From SIG672 sp045605765 (GTDB lineage Bacteria > Bacillota > Clostridia > Oscillospirales > CAG-272): a stretch of 64,000 nt of DNA. Made by a program: the position numbers and the translations under genes. Below are positions 56,757-64,000 of this stretch, in pieces. Position 1 is the first letter of the stretch. Each line of letters starts with the position of its first letter. The notes beneath the pieces are model-generated. The model ran no database searches. It was not told the DNA's origin and was given only the letters and a program-made list of their open reading frames with translations. The DNA lies in contig JAZUQQ010000027.1 in the NCBI GenBank assembly GCA_045605765.1, positions 1 through 64,000 on the forward strand, given 5' to 3'.

Positions 56757-57968
56757 TTATATCCTTTTCGCTTTTTCCAAAAGTGCCTCTCTACTGTTTT
56801 CCACCTCGCCTTCGATGACGAGTCCGAGAAGCTCTTTGAGTTTCTTTCCCATTTCGGGAGACTTGGGAATTCCTATCTCGGCGAGATCGCCTCCGCTTAT
56901 CGCAAGCTGCTTTATAGAAATGCAAACGTTTTGCGCCTCAGCTTTATCGATCGCCGCAGACAGAGCGTCAAGCTCTCCCTTATCTGCTCCGAAAGCCCTT
57001 CTGAGCGAAATTATTCGCCTTAGATCATCGTATCCGTTCTCAGAAAGCAAATGAGCGACCTGCTTCTCAAAGCGATCGGATGAGCTCTTTGGCAGCTCAC
57101 AGCCGAGCGATCCGACGAGCTTTTTGACAAGTCTGTGAGTTTCGTTATCGGTTTTCAGATCGCGCATCACTCTGCCCGCCTCTTCTTTATCAAGGTGGGA
57201 AAGAAGCGCGGCATATCTTACCGTGTGATCCCTCGGAGCGATGGCGGCGGCGTCTATATTTTCGCTTGGAATATCTCCGAAAATCTCTGAAAGCACCAGA
57301 TAAAATTCTCTTAGCATCTTATGTGCACCGTCACCGAGAATCATCTTCGTAAATTCGGAATATATGCGCTCCGCCGATATATTTTTGAGAAGGCTCCTAT
57401 TTCTGACCACCGCCTCGGCGGTCTCTTTTTCTACCTTGAAGCCAAGCACGGACGCAAAGCGCATCGCGCGAAGTATTCTCAGTCCGTCCTCGTTAAATCT
57501 TGTATCCGCGTCACCGACACATTTGACTATCCTTCGTTCTATATCCTTTTCGCCCTCGAAAAGATCTATGAGCCCCTCGTCAGGATTATACGCCATAGCA
57601 TTGACCGTGAAATCTCTGCGCGAGAGATCCTCGGCTATATTTCTAACAAAAGTAACCTCTTTCGGGTGGCGGTTATCGAGATATTCGCCATCTGTACGGA
57701 ATGTGGTTATTTCTATATTTTCGCCTTCATATACCACTGTGACCGTTCCGTGTTTAAGACCCGTGAGAATTATCTCGCAGTCGGGAAAGCATTCGATGGT
57801 TTCAGAAGGAAAAGCATCTGTTGTGATATCGAAATCGTGCGGTATTTTGCCCATAAGCATATCGCGCACACATCCGCCCACGGCGTACCCGCGATATCCA
57901 TATGCTTTAAGACGGTTTATTATTTCACTTATTTTTTTAGGAAGTATTATCTTACCGTATTCTGGCAT
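56757..57968 (-). CDS. cca: CCA-adding enzyme (tRNA nucleotidyltransferase)
   Basis: A 403-residue class II CCA-adding enzyme. The start ATG at 57968 (MPEYGKIILPKKISEIINRLKAYGYRGYAVGGCVRDML) follows AAAGGAGTG; an in-frame TTG six codons before overlaps that site. Motifs: A YAVGGCVRDMLMGKIPHDFDITTDA (GGxVRD and DxD), B EITTFRTDGEYLDNRHP, RRDFTVNAMAYN, and D RFNEDGLRILRAMRF. The C-terminal helices are normal. It repairs or adds the CCA end of tRNAs. Single gene, convergent with its neighbour. Confidence 0.94.
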   Translation of the reverse strand: MPEYGKIILPKKISEIINRLKAYGYRGYAVGGCVRDMLMGKIPHDFDITTDAFPSETIECFPDCEIILTGLKHGTVTVVYEGENIEITTFRTDGEYLDNRHPKEVTFVRNIAEDLSRRDFTVNAMAYNPDEGLIDLFEGEKDIERRIVKCVGDADTRFNEDGLRILRAMRFASVLGFKVEKETAEAVVRNRSLLKNISAERIYSEFTKMILGDGAHKMLREFYLVLSEIFGDIPSENIDAAAIAPRDHTVRYAALLSHLDKEEAGRVMRDLKTDNETHRLVKKLVGSLGCELPKSSSDRFEKQVAHLLSENGYDDLRRIISLRRAFGADKGELDALSAAIDKAEAQNVCISIKQLAISGGDLAEIGIPKSPEMGKKLKELLGLVIEGEVENSREALLEKAKRI

Positions 57969-58043
57969 TTTCCGCACTCCTTTCAAAGCTTCTTACCCTG
58001 TAATTATACATAAGAAAGTCATTTATGTCAAGAGAAGAAAACA

Positions 58044-58078
58044 AAAACGGAATATGCTGCAAGCGCATATTCCGTTTT
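58044..58078 (-). terminator. Terminator of the ABC permease operon
   Basis: Stem AAACGGAATATGC / GCATATTCCGTTT; on the minus strand followed by TTTTTGTTTTC, just after the last permease gene. Confidence 0.8.
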
Positions 58079-58086
58079 GATTTTTA

Positions 58087-59115
58087 TTAGCCGGTAATAC
58101 CCGAGCGCTCGATACCCTGAATAAGATATCTCTGGCAGAACAGGTAAACAATGATAAGCGGAGCAATTATAAGAAGTCCGCAGGTGTGCATAATTGACTG
58201 TCTGTAAAGAGTACCACCCGTTTCCATAATAACTTCTTCAAGGGTAGCCGGTACGTCTGCGAAATATGCGAGAACATAGCTACTCGTGTTACTCGTATAA
58301 AGTAGCTGAGTATAGAAGTTATCCGTCCACTGCCACGAGAACGAGAAGAGGAAGATGGTTATCATCATAGGAATCGAAATCGGAAGAATGATCTTGAAGA
58401 AGGTCTTGATAGGACCTGAGCCGTCAATATAAGCCGATTCTTCAAGCTCATCGGGAACTCCGCGATAGAACTGTCTCATCATAAAGATATAGAGACCATT
58501 TTTAAGTCCAAGACCTGTGAGAGATAGAATTATAAAGGGCCATATCGTATCTAGAAGTCTTATAGGACCAACGCCCATAAGCTCTAAGAGTCCAAAAATA
58601 TCAAAGTCTTTAAACATAAGGAAGATAGAGAATCTGATAGTTTCAGGAGGAACCATCATCGTTATCATAACGCAAGCAAAGAGAAGTCCACTTCCCTTGA
58701 ACTTATACTTAGCAAATCCGTAACCGATAAGGCTACATACGAATGTCTGTATAAGCGCACACGCCAGTGACAGAGTTCCTGTGTTAAACACACATCTCCA
58801 ATAAGAGTTCTGAACGATTATCTCTTTATAGGTATCAACATTCGGATGCTTGGGAATATACTTGACAGTTACGTCCATAAAGTCTTCGGGGCTCATAAAC
58901 GAGGATGCGATCTTCGAGAAGAAGGGGTTCAGGATTATGTAGCACATTCCGAGGAGTATTATGACACGGAAAAGTTTGAATATAACATCTGTAAGGAATC
59001 TTGTAGAAAGATATTTGATCTTGAATCTGGTCCAAGCGGAGGTTCTATCGAAATCCACGCGAATCTTGTTCTTGGATTCTTTAAGAACTTTAGAGTTTGT
59101 ATTAGCAGAATTCAT
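58087..59115 (-). CDS. Carbohydrate ABC transporter permease (MalG-type)
   Basis: A 342-residue permease with six or seven helices (VIFKLFRVIILLGMCYIILNPFF; LIQTFVCSLIGYGFA; GLLFACVMITMMVPPE and others). The EAA loop reads YRGVPDELEESAYIDGSGPIKTFFKIILPISIPM, the contact to the ATPase. The start ATG at 59115 follows GGGGGTG. It is downstream of the partner permease (13-bp gap). Neither ATPase nor solute-binding protein is within the window; the ATPase is often encoded elsewhere (shared MsmK type). Confidence 0.93.
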   Translation of the reverse strand: MNSANTNSKVLKESKNKIRVDFDRTSAWTRFKIKYLSTRFLTDVIFKLFRVIILLGMCYIILNPFFSKIASSFMSPEDFMDVTVKYIPKHPNVDTYKEIIVQNSYWRCVFNTGTLSLACALIQTFVCSLIGYGFAKYKFKGSGLLFACVMITMMVPPETIRFSIFLMFKDFDIFGLLELMGVGPIRLLDTIWPFIILSLTGLGLKNGLYIFMMRQFYRGVPDELEESAYIDGSGPIKTFFKIILPISIPMMITIFLFSFSWQWTDNFYTQLLYTSNTSSYVLAYFADVPATLEEVIMETGGTLYRQSIMHTCGLLIIAPLIIVYLFCQRYLIQGIERSGITG

Positions 59116-59128
59116 ATTTTCACCCCCA

Positions 59129-60103
59129 TTAATCCTTTCTCTGATAGAACACAAAGGTCTTTATCAGTCCCGCTATGATAATTACGATAAGCGCAACTAC
59201 GAGAAAATACATCCATGCCATAGCGGTCGCCTCGGTCTGTGATTCTTGCGAGTAATGGTTCGCAATAAAGGACATTACAGAGTTGTCTGCCTTTGTAAAC
59301 GAGTCGATTATCGTATATATCGAGTTAACGAGTATCATAGGGCTTATCATCGGGAAAGTAACCTTCCAGAAGGTCTCCCATGCCGTAGCACCGTCTATAT
59401 CGCAGGATTCATAAATCGCAGGCGAGATAGATTGAAGTCCGGCTAGGAAGATAAGTATCTGAACGCCCGCGTCGTTAACAATATTATAAATATTGTTAAC
59501 GAGCTTTGTAATGTAGGTGACGAGTTCAGTTCCTATCTTCATGTTGGAGAAAAGAACGGTAATATCAGTAGCGGATATTATTTCGTTTGCCGAAGATTCT
59601 CCAACGGCACCGGTATCAACGCCTTCGTTGCTCGACATATGCGAAAGCATTGCCGAGTTTTCAGCATCAAGACTGTCGATAAGACCTGTCGAAAGAATTA
59701 CGGGAACGAAAAGTATTGCTCTGAACGCCGCACGTCCCACCATCTTCTGGTTGAGAAGAATGGCAAGGAAGAGCGAAAGGAACACTATTGCGGGGATATT
59801 GACTATCATATTTTCAAGCCCAGTGAGCAGTACCTGAGTAAAGTCAGCCTCTCCAAAGAGTACATCATTATAGTTTTGAAATCCCACGGGAAATATCTTA
59901 CTTCCGACATATTCGTGAAAGCTGAGCTTCACAGAATTATATATGATAGGAATGTAAATAGTTATAAGTCCGATAAGAAAAGGAAGAATGAATATCCATC
60001 CCGCTCGAGATTTCTTTCTATCAAGAGATATCGCCTTTTTGTGCTTCGGAGAAGATGCTTTTTTCTCAACAGTCTGAATTGATTTTGTTGCTAATTTACT
60101 CAT
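59129..60103 (-). CDS. Carbohydrate ABC transporter permease (MalF-type)
   Basis: A 324-residue permease: RKKSRAGWIFILPFLIGLITIYIPIIYNSVKLSFHEY start, ending AMAWMYFLVVALIVIIIAGLIKTFVF. The EAA loop is ISPAIYESCDIDGATAWETFWKVTFPMISPM. A periplasmic-side insert of about 55 residues between helices 3 and 4 (ENSAMLSHMSSNEGVDTGAVGESSANEIISA…) is longer than usual. First of the two permeases; the DUF5696 gene lies 18 bp upstream on the same strand. Confidence 0.93.
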   Translation of the reverse strand: MSKLATKSIQTVEKKASSPKHKKAISLDRKKSRAGWIFILPFLIGLITIYIPIIYNSVKLSFHEYVGSKIFPVGFQNYNDVLFGEADFTQVLLTGLENMIVNIPAIVFLSLFLAILLNQKMVGRAAFRAILFVPVILSTGLIDSLDAENSAMLSHMSSNEGVDTGAVGESSANEIISATDITVLFSNMKIGTELVTYITKLVNNIYNIVNDAGVQILIFLAGLQSISPAIYESCDIDGATAWETFWKVTFPMISPMILVNSIYTIIDSFTKADNSVMSFIANHYSQESQTEATAMAWMYFLVVALIVIIIAGLIKTFVFYQRKD

Positions 60104-60121
60104 TTAGTCATCTCTCCTTTC

Positions 60122-63100
60122 TTACTGTGCTTTGATCTTGATGAAAGAAAATTCATCAACTTCATAGGTTATTCCATCAATCTCGACCATTACGCCGAAC
60201 GCATTATAGTTCAGGATAAAGGCCACGCCGTTTTCATAGGTCATATACACTATGGATCCGTCGTCTATTGTGAGATTAACAGAGTCTTTATACGAGAATT
60301 CTGCATATTCGAAGGGTGCTATTTCTTCACCGACATACTCCTCGCCTGCTGCCTCAGCTTCAAGTTTTTGTTTTTCAGCCTGAGCAAGCTTTCTGAGATA
60401 AGCAGTCAAAGCTTGTTCGCGTCCCTGCTTATATGTTGCAAGTTGTTTTTCGTATTCCGCATCGCGCATCTCGACTTCTTTGTCGGTGAGAACTCGCTGT
60501 CCTGATACGAACTTGTGATCTGTAACCTGAGCAGTCTGTACGTCTTTGAGAGCGTCATTTATCACGTTATATGTGTCTACAACATCTTCGTACCAGTTCT
60601 CGAAGTCTATCGAGTAATATTCAGAATAAACATAGTACTCTTTGAGCTCGGACGAATTCTGCATTACAAGAATGTAATACGGAGATGCTCCGTTTTCAAT
60701 TATTTTAAGCATCTCACGCTCGATATTACCCTGCATATTGGTGGGTGTACCCGCTATATTGATATATCCGTGAAGCACCATTCCGATAAATGGAATCGAC
60801 TCGCTTGTTCTTATATAGTTGCTTCCGTCAAGAGAAACATTAAGAATATGATCAACATAGGGCCATACGTAAGCGTTACCCTGATTTACCATAAGTCCGT
60901 TGTAATCTCTGTTAAGCTTAGAGAGAAGTTCAACCGTATAACCCTTGCCGTCCTCTCTATTGAGCGGATTTTCCTCGTTAAAGTCGGTGTTAACATCGCT
61001 TCCGAGAGAGGAAACCGAGAGCCCGCCTTTATTGAACTTGTTCATAGCGCGAGAGAAGTAGTCGTACATTCTTTCGTAAGCCGCAGGAGATACGCAGGTG
61101 GATCCTACATACTGGAAGGACTGATATACCGAAGTATATGCTCTTTTACCTGTATAACGATCATCAACCGTCTTTGTCGCATCTCTGTGACTACTGTACT
61201 TATCAAAGAACTTTGTTGCCGACACGTTCGCAAAATCGAATTCAGGGAATATTTCAAGGAGACCGTCCGTCTTTTCCGCATTGGAAATAAGAGTGTTATA
61301 GCCGTCCTTACCACCCACAACCTTTTCAAACTTAACCGTGGTAGGCGCAAGATTCATTTTCCAACCGCCCTCGGTAAAGCCCGTGAGCTTAACCTTTACG
61401 TTGTTTATTCCCGCTTCGTCGCTAAGACGGTTATACATTTTTTGTACGTCTTCAAACGTCGAAAGAGGGGTATCGACCCACGTAGGAATCGTCATTATTA
61501 TTTCCTGAACCTCGATCATACCGAAAGTTTCAAGGTAGAGCGGAATATCATCCTTAGCATCGGTTATCTTGCTTATAAATCCGTTATTTACAAGATGATC
61601 GCGATAAGCATTTGCCATTCCAACATACGTAGCCTCGTACTTGGCATTTTGTTTATCACTCAGCATTACGTACTTAACGGTAAAGCGTCCTGTATATTTT
61701 CTATCCGACGTGATTCTCCATTCCGTATTACCCTCCACAGCAATGGAATCGCCCAAATTGTACGAGTCCGAAGATCTCGGATAGAACACTGCGTAAGCCG
61801 AATTATAATTATGTCTTAGTCCGCAACCGTGGCTCGAAGTTATGTATGCAAGTGCATCTCCTTCGGTTATGATTGCAAATACGCCGTCCGTAGAAGTGCT
61901 TGTGATCTGTTCATATTCGTAGAACATTTCAGTTTTGATAACCGGACTTCCATCGGGATATATGAGAATTTCTCCGTTTTCATCTTTTTCATAGACGTAG
62001 TACGGATCACCAGTATCGGGATCATACAGAATGTTTCCGTCGCTATCACGCTCGCAAACGAGCTCTTCCCACTGCGAAATAACCGCACCTTGTTCGGTCT
62101 TGGTGTTTTGGCTCACTATTCCAAATACGGGAGCTGTGAACACCTGGCTCTTGCCATCCGAAGAAAGCTTGTGATATGCATAGTCGGGTCCGTAAACCTG
62201 ACCTGTGAGCGTATATGCTGATTTTACGTCGTCAATTTCCTCGTTACGGATTATAGTTCCGCTTCCGTCAGGAATAAAGGTATATCCCTTGTCTTTTCCG
62301 TTTGAGGTTCCCATATACGGAAGGAGAGAGATATTTACGAGCTCGTATTTTTCCTCGTCATAGGAAAGGCTTTTTCCGGGAATCGTTGCAACGAGTCCTT
62401 CGTCAGTTATATCATACTCTACCGCGAGATAGAATACTGCGTTGGCAGATGCGCTTCCGACATATCCCGTAAGCTCGTGGTCATATTCCACCTGCTCGTA
62501 GTTATAATGTGGGCAGAATCTTTTCAGATATCCTTCAAGAGTGTTAAGCTCTCTTTCGGAGGTCTCTGCCTTGGTATCGATAACGTATATCGCCATCTTA
62601 TCCTTGGGGAGATTGGTAACGGAAGAAACAAGTTCGGGCCCGAGCGTATTCTGTTCAAATTCGTCAAGACCGATATTTACCTGTTCCGTATAGTAATTTT
62701 GAGAGGTACAGGGGTAGGTCTTGTTGTATTCGTCTATAACCTCCATCGTAAGAGCTTCGGAGTTCGGATCCTTCAGTGAATAGAACGAAATGATTTTTTC
62801 GTATATGTAAGACTCCGCTTCGGGGTCAATATACGACATTATCTCGTTTTCGAATCTCGTCGCCTCGATCCATCTGGGAACGAGAGAACGATTTGATTCT
62901 TTGCCGAGAGTGTATTCAACACGAATACCGCTCTTGATGTTTTTAATGTTTATCTGTGCGTAAAGAGCACTTTCCGTGTAACTGTGGAAGGTTCTTTCAA
63001 CACCCTTGTTATCAAGGTCCTTAAACTTAACAACTACCTGAGAAAGAAGTTCTTCTCTTACGGTACTGTTAGTTACACTTGCAACGTCATACGGGTTAGA

Positions 63101-63406
63101 AAGAAGTATCTCTCCCGTAGAGACACACTGTACCGCAACTTCACCCGAATAAGGATCCATATAAAGTCTGTAATCTCCGTTGGGGCTCGACTTCTTATAT
63201 TCCATCGTAGCAAGCTTTGCTTCCTTGCTTTCATAAACCGTAGTGAGATAGGTTGCAAGTATCTCGTCTGTGGTCATCAGGGCTCTGTCGCCCTCGCTTG
63301 ACGTAGCACCGTCAGCCGAAACAGGAAGTAAAAATGTAAATGTCGCTACGATCATACAAACGAGTACGATCAGTGAAGCGTATCTTGTATTTCTTGTAAT
63401 CATCAT
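60122..63406 (-). CDS. Large secreted DUF5696 protein
   Basis: A 1094-residue exported protein: signal peptide (RYASLIVLVCMIVATFTFLLPVSA), then a DUF5696-type region (YRLYMDPYSGEVAVQCVSTGEILLSNPYD; YMGTSNGKDKGYTFIPDGSGTIIRNEE; VFAIITEGDALAYITSSHG). Towards the middle comes a TIM-barrel-like part (LYLETFGMIEVQ…VKLTGFTEGGWKMN…IFPEFDFANVS). A charged coiled-coil (about 985-1045: EVEMRDAEYEKQLATYKQGREQ…) precedes the end SYKDSVNLTIDDGSIVYMTYENGVAFILNYNAFGVMVEIDGITYEVDEFSFIKI. DUF5696 proteins lie beside sugar ABC permeases in clostridia and may act as glycosidases or glycan-handling proteins. The role is inference. Confidence 0.85.
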   Translation of the reverse strand: MMITRNTRYASLIVLVCMIVATFTFLLPVSADGATSSEGDRALMTTDEILATYLTTVYESKEAKLATMEYKKSSPNGDYRLYMDPYSGEVAVQCVSTGEILLSNPYDVASVTNSTVREELLSQVVVKFKDLDNKGVERTFHSYTESALYAQINIKNIKSGIRVEYTLGKESNRSLVPRWIEATRFENEIMSYIDPEAESYIYEKIISFYSLKDPNSEALTMEVIDEYNKTYPCTSQNYYTEQVNIGLDEFEQNTLGPELVSSVTNLPKDKMAIYVIDTKAETSERELNTLEGYLKRFCPHYNYEQVEYDHELTGYVGSASANAVFYLAVEYDITDEGLVATIPGKSLSYDEEKYELVNISLLPYMGTSNGKDKGYTFIPDGSGTIIRNEEIDDVKSAYTLTGQVYGPDYAYHKLSSDGKSQVFTAPVFGIVSQNTKTEQGAVISQWEELVCERDSDGNILYDPDTGDPYYVYEKDENGEILIYPDGSPVIKTEMFYEYEQITSTSTDGVFAIITEGDALAYITSSHGCGLRHNYNSAYAVFYPRSSDSYNLGDSIAVEGNTEWRITSDRKYTGRFTVKYVMLSDKQNAKYEATYVGMANAYRDHLVNNGFISKITDAKDDIPLYLETFGMIEVQEIIMTIPTWVDTPLSTFEDVQKMYNRLSDEAGINNVKVKLTGFTEGGWKMNLAPTTVKFEKVVGGKDGYNTLISNAEKTDGLLEIFPEFDFANVSATKFFDKYSSHRDATKTVDDRYTGKRAYTSVYQSFQYVGSTCVSPAAYERMYDYFSRAMNKFNKGGLSVSSLGSDVNTDFNEENPLNREDGKGYTVELLSKLNRDYNGLMVNQGNAYVWPYVDHILNVSLDGSNYIRTSESIPFIGMVLHGYINIAGTPTNMQGNIEREMLKIIENGASPYYILVMQNSSELKEYYVYSEYYSIDFENWYEDVVDTYNVINDALKDVQTAQVTDHKFVSGQRVLTDKEVEMRDAEYEKQLATYKQGREQALTAYLRKLAQAEKQKLEAEAAGEEYVGEEIAPFEYAEFSYKDSVNLTIDDGSIVYMTYENGVAFILNYNAFGVMVEIDGITYEVDEFSFIKIKAQ

Positions 63407-63420
63407 TTTTCCTCCTTTCG

Positions 63421-64000
63421 TTAACTACGGTATTGAATTTCTGTGATTATATTACTTATGAAGTTTGCCATCTTTGTGAAAAGTCCCGAGAAGAGCGCAA
63501 GAATAAACATGATAATTGCCATTCCGGCAATAGTAACGACAACCGTAAGGAAGTTCTTTCCAAGAGAGTAGTCGTGAGTTACCATCGTGGAGCAGAACAG
63601 AAGAAGTCCTACCCAAATGTAACAAACTGCTATTATAAGCGTTATAAACGTACCTTCGGTAAGCGTTACACAGTAACTAAGAAGCGTCGCGGGGAATATT
63701 ATCAGTACGATAGGTGCAAGGCAATAGCAGCTTGCAATAAATATATCCTTAAAGCTTCCTTCGCCGTTAAATAGGGTGGTAATACACCAGTTGGCAAGAG
63801 CCCAGAGCACGAGCGGAACGGTAAGTCCGAGTATCTGTGAAACTACGCTCGACATCGCACCTCTCGGATTGAAGATAAACGCCTCACCGACCGCCTGATA
63901 GGTAAATACCAGACAAGCAAGTCCAAGCCACGCAAAAGCTCCTCGGAGTGATCCGCGCTTTTCGTGTTTGAGATCCCAGAATCCGTCAAAGGGATGGAAG
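63421..64000 (-). CDS. YIP1-family membrane protein, N-terminus beyond the window
   Basis: The minus-strand frame is open to the right edge. The visible part reads HPFDGFWDLKHEKRGSLRGAFAWLGLACLVFTYQAVGEAFIFNPRGAMSS, the signature of YIP1 proteins found next to DUF5696 and sugar ABC permeases. It is followed by four hydrophobic segments (VPLVLWALANWCITTLF; CLAPIVLIIFPATLLSYC; TLIIAVCYIWVGLLLFC; VVVTIAGMAIIMFILALFSG). At least 193 residues. An internal Met (63855) could be read as a start but would cut off the signature. First visible gene of the operon (YIP1, DUF5696, two permeases). Confidence 0.85.
   Translation of the reverse strand, partial: FHPFDGFWDLKHEKRGSLRGAFAWLGLACLVFTYQAVGEAFIFNPRGAMSSVVSQILGLTVPLVLWALANWCITTLFNGEGSFKDIFIASCYCLAPIVLIIFPATLLSYCVTLTEGTFITLIIAVCYIWVGLLLFCSTMVTHDYSLGKNFLTVVVTIAGMAIIMFILALFSGLFTKMANFISNIITEIQYRS

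Noticed and set aside
60515..61819. 434-codon open frame on the plus strand opposite the DUF5696 gene
   Set aside because: Shadow frame with unnatural composition (Ile, Arg, Tyr-rich); the DUF5696 protein with signal peptide fills the opposite strand.

Overview
The window looks like a chromosomal segment of an anaerobic, spore-forming clostridium (Firmicutes), probably an uncultured gut or rumen lineage. Evidence: the sporulation pair spoIIGA-sigE and a CwlD-type germination amidase; a single-chain pyruvate:ferredoxin oxidoreductase; an Enterococcus hirae-ordered ntp V-ATPase operon whose c-ring subunit keeps the Na+-site residues; type III glutamine synthetase; IreB; RqcH; an ECF vitamin transporter; and many textbook sigma-A promoters (TTGACA-N17-TATAAT). 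Most of the window is ordinary core chromosome with genes on both strands and short gaps.

Layout. 1-7.4 kb: secreted and accessory genes (carbohydrate-binding lipoprotein cut by the left edge, a degenerate tRNA-Pro 3' end, CDF metal exporter with a His tail, FAD/Rieske oxidoreductase, HAD phosphatase, OB-fold surface protein). 7.5-8.2 kb: a protein-free stretch with two divergent perfect promoters, one driving a ~450-nt candidate structured RNA (minus) and one an ~80-nt sRNA (plus). 8.2-26.6 kb: metabolism and core genes (KDPG aldolase, asd, glnN, nucleotidyltransferase, rnhA, radA, cwlD, Xer recombinase, DUF1385, sigE-spoIIGA, ireB, ribF, cysE), including two D,D-carboxypeptidase homologues that have both lost their catalytic residues. 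26.6-28.2 kb: cobalamin riboswitch, DUF4430 lipoprotein and ECF S-component, then two ~100-bp hairpin repeats. 28.2-38 kb: PFOR, a zeta-like kinase with a small upstream partner, three unknown minus-strand genes, a metallophosphoesterase and RqcH.

38-47 kb: the nine-gene ntpFIKECGABD operon. 47-50 kb: DUF4830 protein and two RNA methyltransferases. 50.0-51.5 kb: the most unusual locus, an inserted ~1.48-kb unit at the very end of rlmD, bounded by a 27-bp duplication of the rlmD 3' end. It carries an array of short hairpins separated by GTGATAT / ATATCAC heptamers, a four-helix-bundle (S23/IVP-type) protein gene and a DUF4886 gene broken by a stop codon. 51.5-58 kb: ASCH, DUF3267, aminoglycoside-phosphotransferase-like, acetylesterase, split chromate transporter, a probable PD-(D/E)XK protein and cca. 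58-64 kb: a carbohydrate ABC permease pair with a large secreted DUF5696 protein and a YIP1 membrane protein that continues off the right edge.

All functional statements rest on reading motifs and gene order by eye; no database search or folding program was run.
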